A DNA stretch of 64,000 nt from Armigeres subalbatus (Eukaryota > Arthropoda > Insecta > Diptera > Culicidae): positions 310,001-374,000 of the forward strand of contig NW_026943277.1 of the NCBI RefSeq assembly GCF_024139115.2. Direction: 5' to 3'. Shown in pieces: positions 44,771 to 57,357 of this stretch. The notes beneath the pieces were generated by a model, which had not been told where the DNA came from, ran no database searches, and saw only the letters and a program-made list of their open reading frames with translations. Both the position numbers and the translations under genes were made by a program. How positions within the stretch are numbered: the stretch's first letter is position 1; each line of letters begins with the position of its first letter.

Positions 44771-45063
44771 CGTGGATGATAGTTGCAAATAGGCAGTGGA
44801 TAACGGTCGCATCGCGTTGAATGATGGCTCTCCAACGTACTATTGCAACACCTCGAGAGTTTTCACTGCAGTAGATACTTTTAGATACCTACCTAGATAC
44901 TTGGTTGGCTACAGCGTCGATACTCAGTTGTTTTGCTTCACAGCTTGAACCAAGGAGGATAGGTAGAGATATTAGAAATTATCCAGCACCGTGGGCTTTT
45001 TGATCAATTTCGCATAAAAGTATTCATGAAAGTGTGCGGTATCGTTTGGCCGTGGATAGTAGA

Positions 45064-45290
45064 CTGGCCCAGCCGTGTATGGGGAGAAAAAATGGTCCTC
45101 GAATTCTACGGGGCTCCCCCCAGGATTGTTCCTTTGGGTGAGAAAATCAATCAATGAAAATCGCAGCTCAATCACTTGTTGCATAAGCTGGCGCACGTTT
45201 TTCATGGCAATCAATGAATTCCAAAGTACACAATTTAACTCCCAATAAATCAGCCGGAAACTATATGAAAGTTCATTTAATAGTCGTATA
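45064..45290 (+). repeat. Single-arm copy of the 33859-36046 foldback family
   Basis: CTGGCCCAGCCGTGTATGGG, GAATTCTACGGGGCTCC, TTGCATAAGCTGGCGCA and GGCAATCAATGAATTCCAAA match the right arm of that element, including the portion its left arm lost. Confidence 0.65.
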
Positions 45291-45628
45291 ATGTTCTGTG
45301 GGATTGATCTTTAACTCAACTACCTTTGTTGCAATTCTGAACTCAATCGAGCATACCGAACATACACACACATAGATTGTAGTCAGCTTACTACGCATTT
45401 ATGATTCATTTGTTCGGTTAATAAAAAAAAGCTTTGGGCTCATGTGCAGCGGCTCATGATATATATTACACTAATTTGTTTTGAGTGCGTGCTGGGATAT
45501 TCGACGGTTATGTGCGCACATATCTCTATATATAAAAATGAATTTGCATTTCCTTTGAGGCAATATAACCCACGATACGATGGAGCAATTCTTTTCCTGG
45601 ATAAATAATTTTAATCCTGAAAAGGACT

Positions 45629-46867
45629 CACTTGTCATAAGACGAGTTAATACAATCCCATTGAATTCCACCACTTAATTGTATCTTGACAGATACGTAT
45701 TTCGACCTCAACAGTAAGGCCGTCTTCAGTGTCTCGTACTTGACTCGACTTGAAGAAAATGATCGCAGCTTACACTATTTATATTATGCGTAGGTATAAT
45801 AATTTATCTAGGTACTTATCTAGTTACATTTACTACGGTGTTTACTTTTACTTCTACTTAGTAGAAGTAAACATCGTAGTAAATGTAACTAACAATACCT
45901 AGATAAATATACTACTATAATAGTATAATTCAAAAATCGATTTTGCTCCACAGTGCTCATCTGATTCTTTACCATGTTCTGAGTGTCCTCTGAAAATTTG
46001 AGCTCATTTGGATTAAAACTGATTTAGCACAAGCCCTTTCAAGTTTGCATGCAAATTAGCACGGGGAAATTTATTTTTTCATTATACTGTTAATGACGCT
46101 TCCCCATCAAGCGCATGTTAAAAGAAAACCTTCATAGCCAAAAGGAATACTCAACAGCTTTCACTCAGTGAAAACCGCGTCTTAATTAATCGTTCCAATA
46201 ATTAGTAATCGAATTTAATCTATACCGTGGTTTTCTGGAGCTAATTGCATAACTCATCAACAGGCAACATTGCTGCTCGTGGCGCGAAAGATATCACACA
46301 CAAATTCAGGCTACTATGTTGCACTGCACATTTCAGTGATGCCCTCAAAGAAGTTTAACGATCATGACTAAAGATTCGCAACCTGTCTTAAAATCGATTA
46401 CTAATTATTGGGACGATTAATCAACATGCGGTTTTCGTTGGGTGAAAGCTGTTGCGTATCCCTTCTAGCTATGTAGGTTTTCTGTTAACATGCGCTTGAT
46501 GGGAAGCGTCATTAACAGTATAATAAAAAAAAATTTCCCATACTAATTTGCATGCAAACTTGAAACGGCTTGTGCTAAATCAGTTTTAATCCAAATGAGC
46601 TCAAATTTTCAGAGGACACTCAGAACATGGTAAAGAATCAGATGAGCACTGTGGAGCAAAATCGATTTTTTTTAACCACTCTTATAAATAGTGTAAGCTG
46701 CGATCATTTTCTTCAAGTCGAGTCAAGTACGAGACACTGAAGACGGCCTTACTGTTGAGGTCGAAATGTCAAGATACAATTAAGTGGTGGAATTCAATGG
46801 GATTGTATTAACTCGTCTTATGACAAGTGAAGACATTCCACTAAAAAGCTCAAAATAATTTTCTTAA
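45629..46867. mobile_element. 1.24-kb nested palindrome, CACTTGTCATAAG foldback family
   Basis: Outer arms (45629-45783 and 46685-46829) start CACTTGTCATAAGACGAGTT and pair nearly perfectly. Inner arms (45935-46200 and about 46385-46675) continue the pairing, with AAATCGATTTTGCTCCACAG and its inverse. The left arm carries an extra small palindrome at about 45786-45930 centred on CTACTTAGTAG. A 12-bp direct repeat CTGAAAAGGACT flanks the unit at 45617-45628 and 46868-46879. No ORF. A long-TIR MULE- or hAT-like non-autonomous element is plausible from the duplication length. Confidence 0.75.
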
Positions 46868-46879
46868 CTGAAAAGGACT

Positions 46880-48539
46880 GTTTGTAATCAATTCTTGAAC
46901 TTCCTTTGCCTTTTTCATCGGCCCCATAGAGAACGATACACGTATCCCTCCACCGCGGGCGGAAACAAAACGTTGCAAACAAATATATTTGGGTTTAGTT
47001 TCACGCCGCTTCCGGTTCTGCTTGTTTTTTCTTTTTATTACATTTTTTGGAGGATGATGTTTTCTGGGATTCCGATGTCTTTCACCGATCCACCTGATCC
47101 CCATCGAAAACTAAAACCAACGGCTCTTTTTAGAGCCACCCATCTGTGATGAGGAAGAGAGAGTTTATACTGAGATTTTCTTAAGAGTGAAATATCAATG
47201 TTAATAAAGAAAGAGACACAAACTGTGATGACACTTACTTTACTTACTTATGGATCCTGTACACCTCCGGTGCACAGTGGGACCAATTTCAAAAAATATA
47301 TTTCATTATATTTCATTGAATACATGGTTCATCTTATCCGCATTATATTCCAAAGTGGGGCTCACTGACTAGTAACTAGTAACGACTGACCAGTCGTCGC
47401 AAGCACGCTATAGTTCTTAAAGACAACGTGCTTGCACCAAGTGGTGCGCCATCAATTATCAATGTCTGGCGACGCCTGTGTAGCATTCTATGAGCAGTTC
47501 CACAGATATTAACTGCTAGCTTTAATTACCGATTTCAGTCGCCTCACTGCAATGCTAACGAAAAATGTATTCTATTATTGAAAATTGTAAACATATGGAA
47601 TGGGTTTTGTTTCGTTGCTAATCAACGTAAAGCCGTAAAGGCGTAAATCGTGACTTGATATTACGGTTCATGTGAAAAATTCATGATCTTTTTCACAGAA
47701 TGAGTTTGGAAAATTAGAGGTAAGGAATAAAACAAAATCCTCTCCTAAAATTATCCATTGCATCTAGACATGACTTGATAGTAGTCCTACTTTTCCTATC
47801 ATTATTTAAAAAAAATCAGAGCGCAGGAGCTTCAGTGCGCAAAAGTAAGAATTTATGATCACGAGTAATTTCCTTAACAAAAGTACGTTTAAGGCAAGAA
47901 CAAAATGTGCTAGATAATTCTCAGCAGATGTCGCACCAGTGCATTGGGGCACGAAGGAGAAAGAGAGGTGAAACATATTGTGCGTTGCTGTACTGCACTA
48001 TCAAGGCCGAAAGGACCACCGTCAGTAAAACCGAAATAACTAAGCGGGCGGAGGGTGGCGGAACCTAATTTTTGCAGGATCGGATTCTTGAGAAAAAAAA
48101 TTGAGCTACAGTGTGAATTTCATTGATGGTATCTTTTTGAATTTTACAATGAATATTGTAAATAAACAATATAATAATAATTTTATACATAATAAGGATC
48201 GAGTATTTTCTGCGCGATCGAAAAAAAATTACGAACGTAAATGTGTGGCTTTATTAGCTTTAGGGCTACACTTTGTAATGGTGCCGAATGTAATAGGTTT
48301 GGGTGATGTATACGTTGTTGTCACCATATTGAAGCAGTAAGATAAATGTTACAAGATTCAGCAGAATTGAAAATCAACAACATGCTCAACTTGTATTGAC
48401 TGTAAACGTAAGATCCATCTGATTCAAATGACTCAAAACTGTGTTTACATCATCGTCAAGTATTCTACAATCAATTCGTGATCCAAGTTTGTAATTTGGA
48501 TCACTTTGAAAAAATGGTTTTTTACCGTCTTTTTGAAGA
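46880..48539. other. No gene seen; possible repeat end near 47230
   Basis: At 47230-47260 ACTTTACTTACTTATGGATCC looks, on the minus strand, like a transposon 3' end with a tandem TAAG tail. The rest has no recognisable coding sequence. ORFs at 46850-47149 and 48101 are unsupported. Confidence 0.35.
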
Positions 48540-50100
48540 TTGGTCCTTCTGTGCGGTGGTGCTAAAGGCCGGTTTGAAAAATCTGCATCCTGAGCTATCG
48601 CTTTAACCTGTTGCCAGGTTAGATTTCGGTCGACTTCTTTTATTTCTCTATTGAGGCTTCGCCACCATGATCCTCCGGGTCTGCCTCTGCTGCGATGTCC
48701 CGCTGGGTTCCAGTTTAATGCTTGTTTGCAGATTTCGTTCCCGCCCCTACATACATACAGTGTGGCCGACCCAGCCCCACTTCCGGTCCCTAATTTCTGT
48801 TGCTATCGGCCTCTGGTGACAACGACGATGGAGCTCGTTGTTTGAGATCCAGTTGTGCGGCCACCAGGCCCGAATTATATACCGCAGGCATCTGTTGACG
48901 AACACCTGCAGCCGTAGTGTTCTCCACTAATACACACCATGTTTCGCTAGCATATGACAGCACAGATTTCACGTTAGAGTTGATTCGTAATTCGGTGCGT
49001 GCATTTATCTGCCTGTAATTCCAGATATTTCTTAAACTCGCAAAGGCAGCCCTTGCTTTCTTGATCCGTGCGCCTATGTCGATCTTGGTAACGCCGTCTA
49101 ACACCATTTGGCTACCAAGATATTGGAAGCTTTCAACATTCTCCACTAGTTGCCCGGCTACTGTGAAACTGAAAGGGGTCACCGTGTCTACAGCCAACGA
49201 TTTGGTTTTGTTGACGTTGATGACTAAACCTTCCGAAGAGGAGCGCTCGGCAAGGTTGTTGAGCTTACTCTGCATGTTAGAGCGCCGTTGAGCGAGGAGG
49301 GCAACGTCATCAGCCAATTCGAAGTCGTTTAGATGCTCCATGGTTATAGGCTGCCATAACAGCCCGCGGTTTGGTTCACGGTCAATCGCATCTACCAGAA
49401 TCTCGTCGATTACGATGAGGAACAGTAACGGTGATAGAATACATCCTTGCCTCACACCAGCTACGACCCGGATAGGGTCGGACAAGACCCATTGTGCAGC
49501 ACTCTACGCGGGAAGGCCTCGTAATGTGCCTCAATGAGGCCGATGATATCCTCAGGAGCCCCCTTACGTCTTAGGGCGCCCCACATATTCTCGTGATTGA
49601 GACGGGCGTAAGCTTATGCGTAGTCAATGAAAATCAAATGAAGGAACTCTTGGAATTCGTTGACCTGCTCCATGACGATGCGGAGCGTGATAATATGGTC
49701 CACACATGACCTACCGACACGGAATTCAGCCTGCTCCCGCCACATCGATCTTCTCCTGAATCTAGGCTAGGTTAACTTTGTAATGGACTTTGAGAGCGGT
49801 ACACAGCAACATTATGCCTCGGCATTTATCGCATACAGTCAGATCATCCTTTTTTGGGTACCTTCACTAAGATACCTTGCATCCAGTCGACCGGGAAAGT
49901 TGCGGTGTCCCAGATATTACGAAATAAACGATGCAGTAGTTGAGCGGATATCATGGGGTCAGCTTTGAGCATCTCGGCTGATATGCGATCGACCCCTGGG
50001 GTTTTATTCGATTTCATGCTTTGGATGGCTGTTTGAATCTCTAGCAGTGATGGAGCTTCGGTATTGACGCGTGTTATACGGCACAAACTCCGCGTTTGGT
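48540..50100 (-). pseudogene. Non-LTR retrotransposon: RT and C-terminus, 5'-truncated and interrupted
   Basis: Minus strand from about 50086: MKSNKTPGVDRISAEMLKAD and VPKKG (RT domain 1), a decayed middle, then VVAGVRQGCILSPLLFLIVIDE at about 49460, ELADDVALLAQ (the F/YADD box as LADD) and FQYLGSQMVLDG. The 231-aa ORF 48790-49485 carries these. Downstream another frame continues with ICKQALNWNPAGHRSRGRPG and NLTWQQVKAIAQDA, the usual C-terminus of such LINEs. No endonuclease domain remains. The motif set resembles RTE-like elements, but I would not fix the clade without a tree. Confidence 0.75.
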
Positions 50101-50529
50101 GGGTGGAGATTTGTTTTTGATTTTTGTTGTTGTAATTTCAAAGCCTTCTTTCCAATTCTATGCCCTGAAAGCTTACTGTCAAGTATCTGAACAAGATAAG
50201 ATTAATTATTTCTACATTAACTACCTTTAACCTCCTTTAATTTATTGATATCTCATAAGGTGGACGGATTTCGGTGCTGTACGGATTTCGGTCCCGCACG
50301 GTATATGGCCGGTTTGGCGAATTGGATTGCTATTGGTTACTTGCGAGGGATGCTCAAAATATGTTCCTATGTTCCAGGTGATGTCTTTCATATGTTATGT
50401 CAATATTTGGGGGCAGCAGGGACTATGTCCAAGGGCTTGACGATCCCTCCCCAGGCCATCTGCGAGTTGTGGCGCCTGCCTAGGATGTGGTGGGGGTTGA
50501 CAGTGGGCCCTGTTAAACCTCTATAAAAA
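50101..50529. other. Spacer between two LINE copies, possible LINE 5' UTR
   Basis: From about 50270 the sequence becomes GC-rich and resembles the untranslated leader of the plus-strand LINE that follows. The 93-aa ORF here has no recognisable motif. Confidence 0.35.
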
Positions 50530-53013
50530 GCTGCATGTATCCGCAAGTAGGCTCCGCCAAAGCGACCGTGTGCCGCTCAAAGCGCACAAGCCCAAGTCCT
50601 GGTGTTAGGTGGGACGCTAAACAGCCCTGACACGACGGCCCTCCGGCGAGACAGGGGGTTTGCGCAGGCCCAATAAGCCGCCTTTAAAAACAACTATTCG
50701 AACGACACAGAAGATAATACGACTCGATACAATCGGCAACGACTTAGGCGACGAATAAAGGATCACGATTGAAAGCTTGGAACTGCCAGTCGCTAGGCTT
50801 CGCAGGTTGCGACAGGATAATCTACGATAAATTTCATCCCCGCAACTTCGATGTCGTAGCGTTGCAGGAAATCTGCTGGACAGGACAGAAAGTGTGGAAA
50901 AGCGGGCATCGAGCGGCTACCTTCTACCAAAGCTGTGGCACCACCAACGAGCTAGGAACCGGTTTCATAGTGCTGGGAAAGATGCGCCAACGCGTGATTG
51001 GGTGGCAGCCAATGAACGCAAGGATGTGCAAGCTGAAGATAAAAGGCCGTTTCTTCAACTATAGCATCATCAACGTGCACTGCCCACACGCAGGGAGATC
51101 CGACGACGAGAAAGAAGCGTTCTATGCGCAGCTGGAGCAGACCGGTGGATGGATGCCCACTGCGGGACGTCAAAATCGTCATCGGTGACATGAACGCTCA
51201 GGTAGGAAGGGAGGAAATGTATAGACCGGTCATCGGACCGGATAGTCTGCATACCGTATCGAACGACAACGGCCAACGATGCATAAACTTTGCAGCCTCC
51301 CGCGAAATGGTAGTCCGAAGCACTTTCTTCCCCCGCAAGAATATCCACAAGGCCACATGGAAATCACCTAATCAAGTAACGGAAAACCAAATCGACCACG
51401 TTCTAATCGACGGTAAATTCTTCTCCGACATCACGAACGTACGCACTTATCGCAGTGCGAATATTGAATCCGACCACTACCTCGTCGCAGTATGTCTGCG
51501 CTCAAAACTCTCGACGGTGATCAACACGCGTCGGAGTCGTCCGCCGCGGCTTAACATTGGGCGGTTACAAGACGGTAGACTAGCCCAAGAATACGCGCAG
51601 CAGCTGGAAGTGGCACTCCCAACGGAAGAGCAGCTAGGCGCAGCATCTCTTGAAGATGGCTGGAGAGATATTCGATCCGCCATTGGTAGCACCGCAACCA
51701 CTGCACTAGGCACGGTGGCTCCGGATCAGAGAAACGACTGGTATGACGGCGAATGTGAGCAGTTAGTTGAGGAGAAGATGGCAGCATGGGCGAGATTGCT
51801 GCAGCAACGCACGAGGGCGAACGAGGCGCGATACAAACGGGCGCGGAACAGACAAAACTCGATTTTCCGGAGGAAAAAGCGCCAGCAGGAATATCGAGAC
51901 CGTGAAGAGACGGAGGAACTGTACCGCGCTAATAAAGCACGAAAGTTCTATGAGAAGTTGAACCGTTCACGTAAGGGCCACGTGCCGCAGCCCGATATGT
52001 GTAAGGACATAAACGGGAACCTTCTTACGAACGAGCGTGAGGTGATCCAAAGGTGGCGGCAGCACTACGAAGAGCACCTGAATGGCAATATGGTAGACAA
52101 CGGTAGCGGTATGGTAATGAACCTAGGAGCACGCGCGCAGGACATGCGACTTCCGGCTCAGAATCTCCAGGAAATCCATGAGGAGATCGGCTGGCTGAAA
52201 AACAACAAAGCCCCTGGAGTTGACCAACTACCAGGAGAGCTGTTTAAACACGGTGGTGAAGCACTGGCTAGAGCGCTGCACTGGGTGATTACCAAGGTTT
52301 GGGAGGATGAGGTTCTGCCGCAGGAGTGGATGGAAGGTGTCGTGTGTCCCATCTACAAAAAGGGCGATTAGCTGGAATGTAGGTGGTTGAAGAATTCGTG
52401 TACTTGGGCTCACTGATGACCGCCGATAACGATACCAGCAGAGAAATTCGGAGACGCATAGGGGCTGGAAATCGTACGTACTTTGGACTCCGCAAGACGC
52501 TCCGATCGAATAGAGTTCGCCGCCGTACCAAACTGACTATCTACAAAACGCTTATAAGACCGGTAGTTCTCTACGGACACGAGACCTGGACGATGCTCGT
52601 GGAGGACCAACGCGCACTGGGAGTTTTCGAAGGGAAAGTGTTGCGTACCATCTATGGTGGGGTGCAGATGGCGGACGGTACGTGGAGGAGGCGAATGAAC
52701 CACGAGTTGCATCAGCTGTTGAAGAACCATCCATCGTTCACACCGCGAAAATCGGAAGACTGCGGTGGGCCGGGCACGTAGCCAGAATGTCGGACAGTAA
52801 TCCGGTGAAAATGGTTCTTGACAACGATCCGACGGGAACAAGAAGGCGAGGTGCACAGCGGGCAAGGTGGATCGATCAGGTGGAGGACGACTTGCGGACC
52901 CTCCGCAGACTGCGTGGTTGGCGAAGTGCAGCCATGGACCGAGCTGAATGGAGAAGTCTTTTATGTGCAGCGCAGGCCACTCCGGCCTTAGTCTGATGAT
53001 AAATAAATAAATC
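50530..53013 (+). pseudogene. Non-LTR retrotransposon with intact-looking ends but deleted RT core
   Basis: Endonuclease begins at 50769 (AWNCQSLGF, then DVVALQEICWTG, INVHCPHAG). After a frame change near 51145 it continues with VIGDMNAQVG, IDHVLIDGKFFSD and SANIESDHYLVAV, all standard apurinic-type endonuclease motifs. The same ORF (51124-52371) runs on through a basic linker to KNNKAPGVDQLPGELFKHGG and CPIYKKGD. Then the sequence jumps at about 52380 directly to VEEFVYLGSLMTADNDTS, so the RT palm with its FADD box is missing. C-terminal domain follows (LYGHETWTMLVEDQRALGVF; LRWAGHVARMSDSNPVKMV) ending at 52996, and a TAAA-type tail at 53000-53013. A deletion derivative that cannot retrotranspose by itself. 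Confidence 0.8.
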
Positions 53014-53069
53014 AATATTTCCATCATCACTAGATGGATATACATCATTTTCGGTAATAAAATATGATT

Positions 53070-53596
53070 ATTATTATTTATTCAGACTAAGGCCGAAGTG
53101 GCCTGTGCGGTATATAAGAGTCTTCTCCATTCGGCTCGGTCCATGGCTACACGTCGCCAACCATGCAGTCTACGGAGGGTCGCAAGTCATCTTCCACCTG
53201 ATCGATACACCTTGCTCGCTGCGCACCTTGCCTTCTTGTGCCCGTCGGATCGTTGTCGAGAACCATTTGCACCGGGTTACTGTCCGACATTCTGGCTACG
53301 TGCCCGGCCCACCGCAGTCATCCGATTTTCGCGTTGTGAATGATGGATGGTTCTCCCAACAGCTGATGCAACTCGTGGTTCATTCGCCTCCTCCACGTAC
53401 CGTCCGCCATCTGCACCCCACCATAGATGGTACGCAGCACTTTCCTTTCGAAAACTCCAAGTGCGCGTTGGTCCTCCACGAGCATCGTCCAGGTCTCGTG
53501 TCCGTAAAGGACTACCGGTCTAATGAGCGTTTTGTAGATTGTCAGTTTGGTACGGCGGCGAACTCTATTCGATCGGAGCGATCGGATGTTTTCCAT
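53070..53596 (-). pseudogene. 5'-truncated copy of the same LINE, inverted
   Basis: The minus strand repeats the C-terminal part of the preceding LINE (SNRVRRRTKLTIYKTLIRPV, LYGHETWTMLVEDQRALGVF, RWAGHVARM-type sequence in another frame). The two copies are tail to tail, separated by about 60-80 bp of AT-rich sequence. The copy ends abruptly at about 53596. Confidence 0.8.
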
Positions 53597-53599
53597 TTT

Positions 53600-54050
53600 T
53601 CTGTTAAAGAGCTCGATGAGTAGTACTCATTAACACCATTTTTGGAAAATAGCGTATACACTGGATTCTGTTTTTACGCGATTTACATTTTCTCAATTTT
53701 CCACTCACCCTAAATGTTTAACGCATATTAATTACTATGTGATTTTTCTTTGATTTATTCTGGATTTTTTGAAACATGTTGCGAAGAGTTTGGTGGTAAA
53801 TTGAGGTCACACGATCAAAAATACGAGCGAAAAAAAATCGTGTAAAAACAAAATCCTGTGTACTTCACTTTTTCAGATTACGGCAGTACAATATCACGTT
53901 GAAATTTCAGAGATTTTTTTGTGATTGACAATGATTTTCTTGAAAATTCCATACAATTTCTTGTAGAAATTTCGAAAAACTTTCCGTAAAAAGTGAGAAA
54001 AAAAATCGTGTGAAAATTGCGATGGATTTCCCGTTGAAATTTAAAAAAAA
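53600..54050. other. No gene seen
   Basis: AT-rich. CGTGTAAAAACAAAATCCTGTG near 53840 recurs as GTGTAAAAACAGAATCCTGTG near 57390, and TTTTTACGCGATTTACATTTTC near 53671 has counterparts near 57100 and 57380, so these are parts of a dispersed repeat. Confidence 0.4.
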
Positions 54051-54059
54051 AAGTCTTGT

Positions 54060-55690
54060 CGAAATTGAATTTCTGAACGGGAAAGGGTCCTTCGATAGAA
54101 ACCCATTTGACCAAGGTTGAAAAAGTTATTTGACCGAATATTTCGTTTGACCGAATAAACCATTTGGAAAAAGACAATCTAGCCTAATGTTATTTGGCCA
54201 AAAATGTAATTTGGTCAAACAGTTCTTTCGGTTGAAAAAATTGGTTGACCGAAGAGCTCAATTGGTCGAAAACGCAATTTGGCCGAAATAGTTGTTTTAC
54301 AGAAAGTGCCATTTGGTCGAAAGTTTCGTTCGGCTGAATTAGTCATATGGGATATTTGCAAGACACTAACGGAAGAATCTTTTCAATTTTACCTAAAAAA
54401 TCTAACAAACTTCTTCAGAAAATGCTTTAAGTTTTTCAAACATATTCATTTGGATTTATTTTCCAGATTTTTCACGAGAACTGCTTCGAAGTTTCGAGAA
54501 TTCTTTGGAATTACCAAGAAGAGCTCTATGAATATCCCAAGGAAAATTTCAGAGGAAAATTTGTGTGATTTTACATGAGAATCTCTCCAGACTTTTTACG
54601 GGAAGTTGTTCCAAATTTCTACAGGAAAAGATTAGGAATATACGCTGTTAGTTCCTGTTCAGTTTCTGTTCAGTATTCTTCGAAATGTACACAGAAAATG
54701 CTTCAATGTTGACTTTCTCAATCTAGATTATTTTGGTCTTAAAATGAAGAATATATATTCGATATTCTTAGCTTCGCCAATCATTCAAAACGCTTCAAGT
54801 TATTTTCCGACTCAGAAATCAAGAGGAACATTATTTAATTTGAAATTTAAAAGCAGATGGAAAATGCTTCCTCGACATTTTCGGTCTTGTTTGACGTACA
54901 GAATAAAGTGGTATAATGTGGTTTCAAACGCACAAACAAAACACAGCGGAGTACTTCATTCCAACTTTTGACAGTTAGTATATGGGGCTGACGTTTTGGA
55001 TTGATGGTTCATTCGTACTGTAATGTTGCATTTTCAGTAAAAGGGGTTGCTCAGTCTAAAATTTTTCTCAAAGTGTTTTAAACACAAAAATATATTTTTT
55101 TACGGACTTGTATTTTCCATAAGAAGATCTTGGGAAATTCTACTGCCAGAAAGCGACATACGGCCGAACTATTAATTTGTCCGAAAAAGCCTAACAGGTC
55201 GTTTGGTCGTAGAAGTCATTAGGCCGAAATGCCGTTTGGCCATTTGGCCGAAAATGTCATTTGGCATACGGTCAAATGTCTACTGAACGGATAATATGGT
55301 CAAAAATGGCCACTCGTTTGGCGTAATGGCCTTTTAGTATAATGACCATTGAACAAAATACCGTAACCTCTCTACTTTTTAGGCCGATGCTGGCCTTTAA
55401 TACGCCAAAATTCATCTAGCCAAATTCCATTTAGCCGAGCCAAATTGAACGTATATCTGAAACTATCATTAGGTCGAAAATGGTTTGGCCGAAAATGTAG
55501 TTAAGGTCGGAAGGAGCATTCAGCCGAACTGGTAATTTGACTGAAACAGTTGTTTGCCCTTAAAGGTCATTTGACTGAAAATACCATTCGGCCGAAAAAG
55601 TCGGTTGACCGAATAGATCATTTGACCAAAAAATGCAATTTGGTAATAATTGTCATTTGGCAGAAAGACCAAACGGCGACCAAAAACGTC
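54060..55690 (+). repeat. Degenerate (T)TTGGCCGAAA repeats in two blocks
   Basis: Dense units such as CATTTGGTCGAAA, AATTTGGCCGAAAT and CATTCGGCCGAAAA, spaced about 20 bp, at 54080-54350 and 55140-55680. Between them (54360-55090) lies unrelated AT-rich sequence. The short ORFs follow the repeats. Confidence 0.7.
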
Positions 55691-55739
55691 CTATCTTCAA
55701 AACAACTATTTTGTCAAATTACTATTTATGTAACGGGTG

Positions 55740-57232
55740 GCAACAAAAAAATGGAATAACTTCAGTACTTTTTTATCAGAATAATAATCCTTTCACAGAA
55801 ATATGACTTTATGGGAATGAATCCTTAGCATTGTCGCACACACACTAAAACTCCAACATTGCTTACAGCATGCTGTCGAAAACGGAAGTGTTTCGGCACA
55901 CATTGTAACTTTTTCAAGCGAGCAAAAACCAAACACGGTCGAACATTTTAAGCCTGAGAATGTTTCGAAAACTGTCATTGCATTTTTTGGTCGACTTAGC
56001 TCCGTTGTATTGAAAGATGATTGTAAGACCAAAGACACGAAGCAACTCATAAGTAGGATCTGAAGCGGCATTCCGAAAATCGATGTGGCAGATCCGTACA
56101 GCGGTCATGTCATACCAGCAAGACTAAGCTGCTGGTTCAGTTCGGCTTTTTTTCATTCTTTTGTCGAGATCCGCACAGCCGAGTACTCGATTCGAGACTT
56201 TCTGCTGATATATCAGCTGAAAAAGTAATCTATTTATTGCGGCAGAGCCGCCGATATTACAGAAAACTAAATTAAACCGAGTATTGCACAGCCGAGATCG
56301 GTGAAAAAACTTAAGTGTGTAACAATTATATTATTTATGTAATTTACGAAAAAACAAACAACCGTAGAATTGCATTTGGTTTTTTCGATAGTTAAATAGC
56401 ATTTCTATTTAACAGTTTGAACTGGAAAACAACGAAAATTCATATGGGACTGATATGCGATCATAGACAGTATCATCGTGCTTGTTGCTTCTGGTGCAAG
56501 ATTAAACCATCATTTGTCACATCGAACCATTAAATCTATGGCAAACTTCCGCAATTCGCTTTAATAAAAGAAAAAACATCATCTAAAACAAATCGATCAA
56601 TGCAGTTATATCCCTATGATAATAAGGGCTCATGTGTGTGTGTTAGAGGATTCTAAACACGAAATTCAACGTCTGTTAAAAACATAGTTTTTTTTTTTTT
56701 TCAATTCAAAATTTCCTGTAGGTTTTAGTTTGAAAGATGTTTATGGTAATTAGATATCAGTTGCATATGTGTGCAACATGTTGTATTCTATAATAACAAT
56801 CGAACAATGCATGGCATGGAAGGCCAAGCGCCTCCTTCAAGTTTGCTTGTGAAATCGTCTTGCGATATCGTCTACTGTATGCATTCTATCTGACAAAGAA
56901 ACCATGCCTACCTACAATCCTTATGAAAGCTTCAAAACAGATTACGCTTTGGCACGAAAATTACTTTATTTTATTATGAAGGAAGAGCATAACAGAGTTG
57001 CTTTTAAAGCTGATACTCACACGCCGTGACCGCTCCAAATTCTGCGCATTTTTTGCAACAGTTTTTACGAAATATTGGAATTACACAGAAATCTGTTTTT
57101 ACACGATTTTTTTCCGGTCGTATTTTTGATTGCCTAGCGTCAATTTACCACCAAAATATATGCAACTTGTTCCTAAAAATCCTAAATAATTATAAGAGAA
57201 ATCGGATGGTAATTAATGTACGGTAAACATTA
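55740..57232. other. No gene identified
   Basis: Mixed sequence with overlapping minus-strand ORFs of 64 and 92 aa near 55793-56108, without a motif I know. AT-rich thereafter. Confidence 0.3.
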
Positions 57233-57357
57233 CACGGTGTCTCTATGGGGAAATATTATTTTTCAAACATCAGTATCTCTGAAACACCCACTTGGTAGTG
57301 GGTGTTTTGGAGATACTGATTTTTTGAAAATAAGCCTCATCGGACAAAGACACCGTG
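57233..57357. mobile_element. 125-bp hairpin MITE
   Basis: CACGGTGTCT on the left pairs with AGACACCGTG on the right. The central stem CAGTATCTCTGAAACACCCA pairs with TGGGTGTTTTGGAGATACTG around a loop of a few bases. ATTA flanks both sides (57229-57232 and 57358-57361), consistent with a short target duplication. Confidence 0.65.

Noticed and set aside
55793..56108. Overlapping minus-strand ORFs as a transposase fragment
   Set aside because: I looked for Tc1/mariner-like catalytic motifs and found none.
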